From Candidatus Omnitrophota bacterium (GTDB lineage Bacteria; Omnitrophota; Koll11; Gorgyraeales; Gorgyraeaceae): 12,356 nt of DNA. Both the position numbers and the translations under genes were made by a program. The notes beneath the pieces are model-generated. The model saw only the letters and a list, made by a program, of their open reading frames with translations, did no database searches and had not been told where the DNA came from. Each line of letters begins with the position of its first letter. The stretch's first letter is position 1. Below are positions 7,027 through 12,356 of this stretch, piece by piece. The DNA lies in contig JAHIRR010000309.1 of NCBI GenBank assembly GCA_018818505.1, forward strand, positions 1 to 12,356. The letters are read 5' to 3'.

Positions 7027-7783
7027 TTTTTTGCCTTTTTAATTCCCAATATTTAGCATAACTCAATATCTGATAAAGCCCTCCGAAGATAGATATCATA
7101 AATCCTGTCAACCCGTCTTTGTAGGCTTTTTTACGAAGAAAAGTGCGCAGAAAACGGTCACATGTGCGATGAAGAGCCTTACCTATCCCCATTTTTCTTT
7201 TATCCCTTACCCATTTGGCCGCTTCCATGGTAGTTTGCTTGTTCATCTTATTGACAAAATCTTCGATATTCTTATAAGAATAATGCACTATATCATTGTT
7301 GAGATTTTTGGACGGCCCTTTTAAAAACGCCCGCGGATGAACCTCTGATTCCTCCCAGCGAAAATCCTGTTTTTTGAATAACTTCAACTGGCCGCTGGGG
7401 TACCACCCTCCGTATTTAACCCAGTAATCCCCGATATAATTTCTACGCGGTATAATAAAACCCGTGAATTCTCCGGCGGCAGTTATCATTTCTTTTATTT
7501 CTTCTTTTAATTCAGGGGTAACCCTTTCATCCGCATCCAGGCTTAACACCCAACTATTACGCGCCTGGTCATATGCCCAGTTTCGGTGCTTTCCCTCTAT
7601 ATCCATCTTTCTATGAAAGATCCTATCTGTATAGGCCTGGGCGATCTCTACGGTCCTGTCTGTGCTGTTATCGTCAACTATAATAATCTCATCTGCCCAC
7701 TTGACTGACTCCAGGCAGGCCTTTATATTGGCTTCCTCATTTCTGGTAATAACCACGACAGATATAACAATTTTATCGTTCAT
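7016..7783 (-). CDS. Family 2 glycosyltransferase, WaaE/KdtX-like
   Basis: This 255-residue GT-A enzyme has ISVVVITRNEEANIKACLESVKWADEIIIVDDNSTDRT (7-44), the DxD metal site in SLDADE (81-86) and KYGGWYPSGQLKLFKK mid-protein. A basic C-terminal part with a hydrophobic stretch (GLTGFMISIFGGLYQILSYAKYWELKR) probably attaches the enzyme to the membrane. It belongs to the same subgroup as the gene at 5141-5929, sharing the motif order, KYGGWY and the AKYWEL end. It follows rfbH by 15 nt and is the first glycosyltransferase after the nucleotide-sugar genes, so it could transfer the dideoxyhexose or a core sugar; that is inference. GAGGTG four bases before the ATG supports the start. Confidence 0.87.
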   Translation of the reverse strand: MNDKIVISVVVITRNEEANIKACLESVKWADEIIIVDDNSTDRTVEIAQAYTDRIFHRKMDIEGKHRNWAYDQARNSWVLSLDADERVTPELKEEIKEMITAAGEFTGFIIPRRNYIGDYWVKYGGWYPSGQLKLFKKQDFRWEESEVHPRAFLKGPSKNLNNDIVHYSYKNIEDFVNKMNKQTTMEAAKWVRDKRKMGIGKALHRTCDRFLRTFLRKKAYKDGLTGFMISIFGGLYQILSYAKYWELKRQKNEM

Positions 7784-7787
7784 ATGT

Positions 7788-7793
7788 CACCTC
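7788..7793 (-). promoter_or_regulatory. Shine-Dalgarno site of the first glycosyltransferase gene
   Basis: GAGGTG stands four bases upstream of the ATG, in the 15-nt gap after the rfbH stop. It confirms the start of this gene. Confidence 0.6.
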
Positions 7794-7798
7794 GGTTT

Positions 7799-9100
7799 TT
7801 AAACATCTTTGAAGGCCTTCCTCAAAGTCTGCACCACATATTCCTTCATCTCTTGCCTTAATCCAGGGTAGACTCCGATAAAAAAGGTCCTGGCCATGAT
7901 CTGGTCTGTATTTCTTAAATCCCCTGCGACCCTGTGAGGGATATCGAGAAACCCGGGTTGTTTTAATATATTGCCGGCAAAAATCTTTCTTGTTTCAATG
8001 CCTGAGTCTTCTAAATTTTCAACAATTCCCTTAGCGTCTATGCCCTCTCTTACTGTTATCGGAAAACCAAACCAGGAGGGCCGGGCCTTGCTTTCCCATT
8101 TAGGAAGAATTATTTTTTCTTCCATATCTTTAAACTGTTCATAATAAAATGTGAAATTTTTCCGCCGCGCCTCTATAAAGGAAGGGAGTTTTTCAAACTG
8201 GGCAACTCCGATAGCAGCCTGCAGGTCTGTCAGTTTTAAATTATAACCTAAGTGAGAATAGACATATTTATGGTCATAGCCAAGGGGGAGTTTTCCATGC
8301 TGGCCATTAAATCTTCTGCCGCAGCTATTGTTCTTGCCAGGTTCACACCAGCAATCCCTGCCCCAATCTCTCATAGAAAGGCTTATCTTCTCGAATCTTG
8401 AGTCGTTTACAATTACTCCGCCGCCCTCTCCTGTTGTCATATGGTGAGCGGGATAAAAGCTCAAAGAGGCCATATTACCAAAAGTGCCGACTAATTTCCC
8501 ATCCCACTCAGCCCCGAGCGCGTCGCAGGCATCCTCTAATACATATAGGCCGTGTTTTTTAGCTACCTCCATCACTATGTCCATATGAGCAGGATTCCCC
8601 AATGTATGAGGGACAAAGATTGCCTTTGTCTTTGGGCCTACTGCCTGTTCTAAGAATCGCGGCGCTATATTGTAAGTCCCTATGTCACAATCTATAAATA
8701 CAGGCACAAGCCCATTTTGCAAAATAGGAGTGAGTGTAGTCGGAAAGGTTACTGCGGGGGTAATCACCTCATCACCTTGCTTTAAAGGGGTTTTTAACTT
8801 CAGGGATTTTAAGGAAGATATCATGATTAGATTGGCAGAAGAACCGGAATTTACTAAATAAAATCCTTTGGCATTGAAAAATCCCCTAAAATATTTTTCC
8901 AGTTTTTCAGCATAAGGGCCGGCTGTGAGCCAGAAATCAAGCGCGGAACTAACAAGGGCTGTCATTTCTTTTTCATCGTATACGCGCCCCGCGTACGGGA
9001 TACGCGTCTTTCCGGGCACAAACGGCTCAGGCCTGTGGTGCTCCGTATAGTATTTAGTAACAAGGTTGGAAATCTTTTTTCTTAAATCTTTATCTCTCAT
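7799..9100 (-). CDS. rfbH: CDP-4-dehydro-6-deoxyglucose 3-dehydrase (E1), PMP and [2Fe-2S] dependent
   Basis: This 433-residue DegT/aminotransferase-fold enzyme removes the C3 hydroxyl of CDP-4-keto-6-deoxyglucose, the step that commits to 3,6-dideoxyhexoses. In SFYPAHHMTTGEGGG the usual PLP-lysine is replaced by His220, the hallmark of the E1 dehydrase and the same position as in Yersinia E1. The [2Fe-2S] ligands fit the known C-X57-C-X-C-X7-C pattern exactly: C192, C250, C252 and C260. Length and whole-protein pattern (SGSSANL, PHTLGNP, LEDACDALG, MRDWGRDCWCEPG, YSHLGYNLK, YPGL near the end) match Salmonella RfbH from end to end. The start is three bases after the rfbG stop. The enzyme normally needs an NADH-dependent flavin/iron-sulfur reductase (RfbI/AscD, E3) to finish the reaction, and that gene is not in the window. 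Confidence 0.95.
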   Translation of the reverse strand: MRDKDLRKKISNLVTKYYTEHHRPEPFVPGKTRIPYAGRVYDEKEMTALVSSALDFWLTAGPYAEKLEKYFRGFFNAKGFYLVNSGSSANLIMISSLKSLKLKTPLKQGDEVITPAVTFPTTLTPILQNGLVPVFIDCDIGTYNIAPRFLEQAVGPKTKAIFVPHTLGNPAHMDIVMEVAKKHGLYVLEDACDALGAEWDGKLVGTFGNMASLSFYPAHHMTTGEGGGVIVNDSRFEKISLSMRDWGRDCWCEPGKNNSCGRRFNGQHGKLPLGYDHKYVYSHLGYNLKLTDLQAAIGVAQFEKLPSFIEARRKNFTFYYEQFKDMEEKIILPKWESKARPSWFGFPITVREGIDAKGIVENLEDSGIETRKIFAGNILKQPGFLDIPHRVAGDLRNTDQIMARTFFIGVYPGLRQEMKEYVVQTLRKAFKDV

Positions 9101-9103
9101 GGT

Positions 9104-10207
9104 TCAATTCCATCCTCTTTTCATACTGCTCTGGTATCCCCTGATTTCATTTATCGTAAATTTGCGTAAGTCTTCCACAGAGGCATTGCTGTAAAAAAGC
9201 CTGTACCACTTGACCGTCCTCTCCATGGCCTCTGATACTTTGTATATCGGGTCCCAGTGTAAAAGCCCGCAGGCCTTGGATATGTCTAATTTCAAAAGTC
9301 CGGCTTCATGAGGATGGGGCGCTGTGTCTCTTGCATATTTGCCATTTCCCCAGTATTTAATCGTGAGTTTGACTAATTCTTCAACAGACATCTCGTTTTC
9401 TTCCTTGGGCCCAAAATTCCAAGCGTCAGAATATTTAACTCCATCCTTGCGCATCAGCGCTCCAAGCAATAGATAACCGCTCAAACACTCTAACACGTAA
9501 TGCCATGGCCTTGTTGCTTCAGGATTACGGACTACGATTGATTCTCCCTTAGACAAGGCCCTTACACAATCAGGGATGATTCTATTGTCTGCCCAATCAC
9601 CGCCACCAATAATATTTCCTGCGCGCGCAGAAGACAGGGCTAAGCTATGCGTCTTGTTATAATCTTCCGGGTTGAAAAACGACCTCCTGTAAGCAGATGT
9701 CAGAAGTTCTGCGCAGCCCTTACTTGAACTATACAGATCATACCCGCCCAAAGGGTCTGTTTCCTTATAACAATAAGATATCTCCCTGTTCTCGTAACAT
9801 TTGTCACTGGTCACGATAACGCAGGCTTTTACGCTGCCTATCTTTCTTATCGCCTCCAACACGTTCAATGTCCCCATCACATTTGTCTGATAAGTAAGCA
9901 TTGGTTCTTCATAAGAACGTCTTACCAGAGACTGCGCAGCCAGATGAAACACAAATTCAGGCTGGTATTTTTTAAACAGCGAACATAAAGCGCCATGGTC
10001 GTTCACGTCGCCAATAATATGGGTGACTTTTTCCCGCAGGTTTATGGCGTTAAAAATACTGGGTTCGGTGTGGGGCTCTAAGGAATAGCCGATGACCTTT
10101 GCGCCTAATTCTGCAAGCCAAAGTAAGAGCCAGCTGCCCTTAAAACCAGTATGGCCTGTAACCAGCACTGTCTTATCTTTATATGCATTTTGCAAAAAAC
10201 TACTCAT
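9104..10207 (-). CDS. rfbG: CDP-glucose 4,6-dehydratase
   Basis: This 367-residue extended SDR converts CDP-glucose to CDP-4-keto-6-deoxyglucose in the cytoplasm with bound NAD. The family-specific NAD motif is TGHTGFKGSWL (17-27), which differs from the GGAGFIG of other sugar dehydratases. Other signatures are FHLAAQSLVRRSYEEP (87-102), VTSDKCYEN (132-140), the catalytic pair Y159/K163 in YSSSK, RAGNIIGGGDWADNRIIPD (195-213) and RPWHYV (233-238). Length is normal. The ATG overlaps the cupin stop by four bases (ATGA), and rfbH follows after three bases, so the two successive pathway enzymes are tightly coupled. Confidence 0.95.
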   Translation of the reverse strand: MSSFLQNAYKDKTVLVTGHTGFKGSWLLLWLAELGAKVIGYSLEPHTEPSIFNAINLREKVTHIIGDVNDHGALCSLFKKYQPEFVFHLAAQSLVRRSYEEPMLTYQTNVMGTLNVLEAIRKIGSVKACVIVTSDKCYENREISYCYKETDPLGGYDLYSSSKGCAELLTSAYRRSFFNPEDYNKTHSLALSSARAGNIIGGGDWADNRIIPDCVRALSKGESIVVRNPEATRPWHYVLECLSGYLLLGALMRKDGVKYSDAWNFGPKEENEMSVEELVKLTIKYWGNGKYARDTAPHPHEAGLLKLDISKACGLLHWDPIYKVSEAMERTVKWYRLFYSNASVEDLRKFTINEIRGYQSSMKRGWN

Positions 10208-10662
10208 TTTTCAATCTCCCATGTGTAAGGTATCTCTTTTGCGAACGGGTCTATTCTTTTTATTTCATCCGGGTCATGAGGCAAGGTGGCGCAATTCGCC
10301 ACAATAGATGTCTTATCTCCCATGCCTTGAAACCCATTCCAGATCTTAGGCGGTATCTTGACCAGACAATAATTTTCCTCGCCAAGACAGAATTCCATCA
10401 AGTTCCCCCTCGTAGTAGAGCCCTCTCTGTCATCATAAAGGACCAGTTTTATCTCTCCGTGGATAACAGCGTAATTTAATGTCATCTCCTCATGCAAATG
10501 CCATCCTTTAACAACGCCTGGATGAACAGTAGAAAAATATATCTCACCGAATCTCTCAAACACAGGATCATCGCATCTCAGCATATGATAGATACAGCCT
10601 CTTTCATCCGGAATCCTTTTCAGAGGCTTTACAACTACGCCTGCGATATTATCCTTTTTCAT
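10204..10662 (-). CDS. RmlC-like cupin (dTDP-4-dehydrorhamnose 3,5-epimerase family)
   Basis: This is a 152-residue cupin of the RmlC superfamily. It shows IPDERG (17-22), FSTVHPGVVKGWHLHEEMT (43-61) with H55 aligning to the catalytic His of the GLHYQ motif, GEIKLVLYDDREGS (69-82), and KIPPKIWNGFQGMGD (102-116). The family's AHGF is WNGF here, and the usual downstream Tyr region (YKTTDYY-like) reads IVANCATLPHDPDEI, so the general acid of true 3,5-epimerases seems absent. It may be a divergent sugar epimerase or isomerase acting on a CDP-sugar; AscE of the ascarylose pathway also belongs to this superfamily. The frame is open to an ATG at 10725 inside an inverted repeat. The ATG at 10662 is preferred because it starts the recognisable protein and has AAAGGGA just upstream. 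It overlaps rfbG by four bases. Confidence 0.78.
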   Translation of the reverse strand: MKKDNIAGVVVKPLKRIPDERGCIYHMLRCDDPVFERFGEIYFSTVHPGVVKGWHLHEEMTLNYAVIHGEIKLVLYDDREGSTTRGNLMEFCLGEENYCLVKIPPKIWNGFQGMGDKTSIVANCATLPHDPDEIKRIDPFAKEIPYTWEIEK

Positions 10663-10674
10663 CTTCCCTTTCAG

Positions 10675-10727
10675 ACATGGACAACTTCGTAAGTTACCCA
10701 GAGGGTAACTTACGAAGTTGTCCATGT
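10675..10727. repeat. Perfect 25-bp inverted repeat with 3-nt loop
   Basis: The left arm (10675-10699) and right arm (10703-10727) are exact reverse complements around the triplet at 10700-10702; the inner part of the right arm reads GGTAACTTACGAAGTTG. The stem cannot be extended by a base at either end. On the minus strand it encodes the final TWTTS and the TAA stop of the reductase gene, then runs into the gap before the cupin gene. No T-run follows on the minus strand, so it is not a standard intrinsic terminator for this operon. Its perfection suggests recent insertion or selection for structure. No second copy was noticed in the window. Confidence 0.9.
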
Positions 10728-11678
10728 GCCTTTATTTTTAAACCATTTTACCGTAAGCTCCAATCCCTTTTCTAAAATTTGCGTCTTTGGCATCCATCCT
10801 AAAAGCCTTTTCGCCTTACTTATATCAGCAGAGATAAACCAGACTTCATTTTTTCTATGCTCTACAGCTGACCATTCCAGTTCCACGTCAGTATTTATAA
10901 TCTTTTTTAACCGCTCGCCGATCTCCCGAACACTTATGGCAACTCCTGTGCCAATATTAAAAATCTCATGCCTTAAAGGAAGGCCCGGGACATTTAATAA
11001 ACTAAGATAGGCATCTACTATGTCATCCACATAGATAAAATCCCATCTCTGCTTCCCTGAGGTCATCCTTGGCCTTTGTTTTTTAAGAAAGCTCTCTATG
11101 ATGCAGGGGATCAGCCGCCTCTTGTGATCACCGGGGCCATAAGGGGCGAAGATACGAAATGTAACACACTTCAATCCATATTTTTCTGAGTAAAAGGTGC
11201 ACACCTCTTCTGCAGAGACCTTTGTCAGGGCATAAAGATTCAGGGGATCCAAGACGCTATCTTCCCTTAACTTATCCTTGCTCGCCTTGTAAACAAAACA
11301 GGTGCTTGTATTGACAAAGAGTTTAACCTCAGTCTCTCTGGCAGCCTCAAGTAAATTTATTGCGCCTACTATGTTAGTATTAAACATGTCCGGAATCTCA
11401 GCTGGTTTATGCTCTATGGCATAATAAGCGGCTAAATGAAAAATAACATCTGGTTTGAAATCAGAAATGGCCTTTGATATCGCATGAGTATCCTGTAAGT
11501 CCGCATTGTACATCTTGACGCTCGACACAATATCCCTGATCCGCCAAAGATCAGCAGTAGAGCGCTCTATTATCCCTACCTTAAATTTTTTCTCCACCAG
11601 GCGTTGCGCAAGATTAGAGCCGATAAAACCTGCGCCGCCAGTGATAAGTACTTTCTTTATCTCATCTTTTTTAGTCAT
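10710..11678 (-). CDS. SDR sugar-nucleotide reductase, RfbJ/RfbS-like (CDP-abequose or CDP-paratose synthase-like)
   Basis: This 322-residue extended SDR has GGAGFIG (14-20), FHLAAYYAIEH (80-90), NTSTCFVY (123-130), the catalytic pair Y149/K153 and APYGPGDHKRRLIPCII (178-194). The segments YGPGD..LIP, WDFIYVDDIVDAYLSLL, IGTGVAISV and EHRKNEVWFISADISKAKRLLGWMP align in order with Salmonella RfbJ as I remember it. RfbJ and RfbS reduce the 4-keto group of CDP-4-keto-3,6-dideoxyglucose. The context of rfbF, rfbG and rfbH supports that role, but a 4-epimerase cannot be excluded. The start overlaps the rfbF stop by eight bases (ATGACTAA). The last five residues and the stop come from an inverted repeat, so the original C-terminus may have been altered. 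Confidence 0.78.
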   Translation of the reverse strand: MTKKDEIKKVLITGGAGFIGSNLAQRLVEKKFKVGIIERSTADLWRIRDIVSSVKMYNADLQDTHAISKAISDFKPDVIFHLAAYYAIEHKPAEIPDMFNTNIVGAINLLEAARETEVKLFVNTSTCFVYKASKDKLREDSVLDPLNLYALTKVSAEEVCTFYSEKYGLKCVTFRIFAPYGPGDHKRRLIPCIIESFLKKQRPRMTSGKQRWDFIYVDDIVDAYLSLLNVPGLPLRHEIFNIGTGVAISVREIGERLKKIINTDVELEWSAVEHRKNEVWFISADISKAKRLLGWMPKTQILEKGLELTVKWFKNKGTWTTS

Positions 11679-12356
11679 TCCAAACCTTCCAAAATGCCCT
11701 GGACTCCTGCCACAGCTTATTTAAATGTTCCATGTCCCTAAAGGTATCCATGCATTCCCATCCCTTTGCGTGTTCATACATTGCTAACTCTCCATCCCTG
11801 GCCAATTGTTCCAAGGCCCCTCTTTCAAGGTCGCAGTTCTCATCCTCTGATAAATAATTAAAGAATTTTCGATTAAAAACAAAAAATCCTCCGTTTATTA
11901 AACCAGAAGAAAGCTGTGGTTTCTCAATAAATGAGACAACCTTATGCTTATCTGTCACCAATTCCCCGAACCTTGACGGAGGCCGCACCCCAGTCACTGT
12001 CCCTATAAAACCGTGACTTTTATGAAATGCGAGCAATTCCTGTAAATCTATGTTTGCCACCCCATCTCCATAGGTAAGCATGAATAAATCACCGTCCACA
12101 TATTTTTCTATTTTCTTTACCCTTGATCCCTTGAGGGCTGCATCCCCTGTATCAACTAAAGTAACCTTCCAGTCCTTTTCACTGCGAGAGCCGTGGTTAC
12201 AAAAATATCTCTTGATCATCTCACCTTTATAACCCAAGCAAAGAATAAAGTCTTTGAATCCATAATGGGCGTAGATCTTCATAATATGCCATAGAGCGGG
12301 TTTTCCGCCAATTTCAACCATGGGTTTGGGGCGAAATTCTGTTTCCTCGCGAAGAC
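11671..12356 (-). CDS. rfbF: Glucose-1-phosphate cytidylyltransferase (5' end outside window)
   Basis: This enzyme makes CDP-glucose from glucose-1-phosphate and CTP, the entry step of the CDP-dideoxyhexose pathway. The open frame runs through the window edge: upstream of the internal Met at 12321 it continues as LREETEFRPKP, the conserved run after the GGLGTR pyrophosphorylase loop, so the true start and roughly the first 13-16 residues lie beyond 12356. Visible motifs are KPMVEIGGKPALWHIMKIY, FILCLGYKGEMIKRYF, VTLVDTGDAALKG, LTYGDGVANID (metal-binding Asp), GTVTGVRPPSRFGEL, VVSFIEKPQLSSGLINGGFFVF and CMDTFRDMEHLNKLW. The segment between the YKG and VTLVDTGD motifs is shorter than in Salmonella RfbF. 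The gene end overlaps the reductase start by eight bases. Confidence 0.94.
   Translation of the reverse strand, partial: LREETEFRPKPMVEIGGKPALWHIMKIYAHYGFKDFILCLGYKGEMIKRYFCNHGSRSEKDWKVTLVDTGDAALKGSRVKKIEKYVDGDLFMLTYGDGVANIDLQELLAFHKSHGFIGTVTGVRPPSRFGELVTDKHKVVSFIEKPQLSSGLINGGFFVFNRKFFNYLSEDENCDLERGALEQLARDGELAMYEHAKGWECMDTFRDMEHLNKLWQESRAFWKVWND

Noticed and set aside
7950..7960. Short AACCCGGGTT palindrome within rfbH
   Set aside because: Ten bases inside a conserved coding region is within chance expectation and disturbs nothing.
10663..10725. Upstream in-frame extension of the cupin gene starting at 10725
   Set aside because: The extra 21 residues are encoded largely by the inverted repeat and have no cupin similarity; the ATG at 10662 gives the normal family N-terminus.
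10675..10740. Inverted repeat read as an intrinsic terminator
   Set aside because: On the minus strand, where all genes lie, no T-run follows the stem. A T-rich stretch follows only on the plus strand, where no gene ends.
1..12356. CRISPR arrays, tRNA or rRNA genes, and transposase genes
   Set aside because: No direct-repeat array, RNA gene fold or transposase motif was noticed; the window is filled by coding sequence on one strand.

Overview
This window is one gene-dense stretch of a surface-polysaccharide biosynthesis cluster. All 13 genes lie on the minus strand, so transcription runs from coordinate 12356 down to 1. Neighbouring genes overlap or are separated by at most about 50 nt. No promoter, terminator, RNA gene, CRISPR array or transposase gene is visible, and no stretch over 300 bases lacks a gene. 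The cluster continues past both edges: the first gene lacks its 5' end and the last lacks its 3' end. The organism looks like a Gram-negative or environmental bacterium of moderate-to-low GC with Lys/Ile-rich proteins. An uncultured lineage such as Omnitrophota is possible, but the sequence does not settle this.

Region 1 (about 12356-7799) is a CDP-3,6-dideoxyhexose cassette: glucose-1-phosphate cytidylyltransferase (rfbF), an RfbJ/RfbS-like reductase, an RmlC-like cupin, CDP-glucose 4,6-dehydratase (rfbG) and the PMP/[2Fe-2S] 3-dehydrase (rfbH). The truncated gene at the far left (274-1) resembles CDP-paratose 2-epimerase (rfbE/tyv), so the end product may be CDP-paratose or CDP-tyvelose. 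The reductase partner RfbI (E3), which RfbH normally needs, is not in the window. A perfect 25-bp inverted repeat sits at the reductase/cupin junction and supplies the reductase's last codons and stop.

Region 2 (about 7783-4254) holds three GT2 glycosyltransferases and a SAM-dependent methyltransferase with an N-terminal CxxC/CxxC site. Two of the transferases are WaaE-like relatives of each other, and the third carries an unexplained C-terminal domain. These would assemble and decorate the glycan.

Region 3 (about 4257-287) is a three-gene unit: a DUF4956 membrane protein, a membrane-anchored CotH-kinase-like protein with a C-terminal beta-helix, and a VTC-type (polyphosphate polymerase-like) protein. 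From general knowledge these three families often occur together, but their joint function is unclear. Their place inside a dideoxysugar glycan operon suggests a role in phosphate-containing modification or envelope attachment of the polymer. This unit is the strongest candidate here for an undescribed system.
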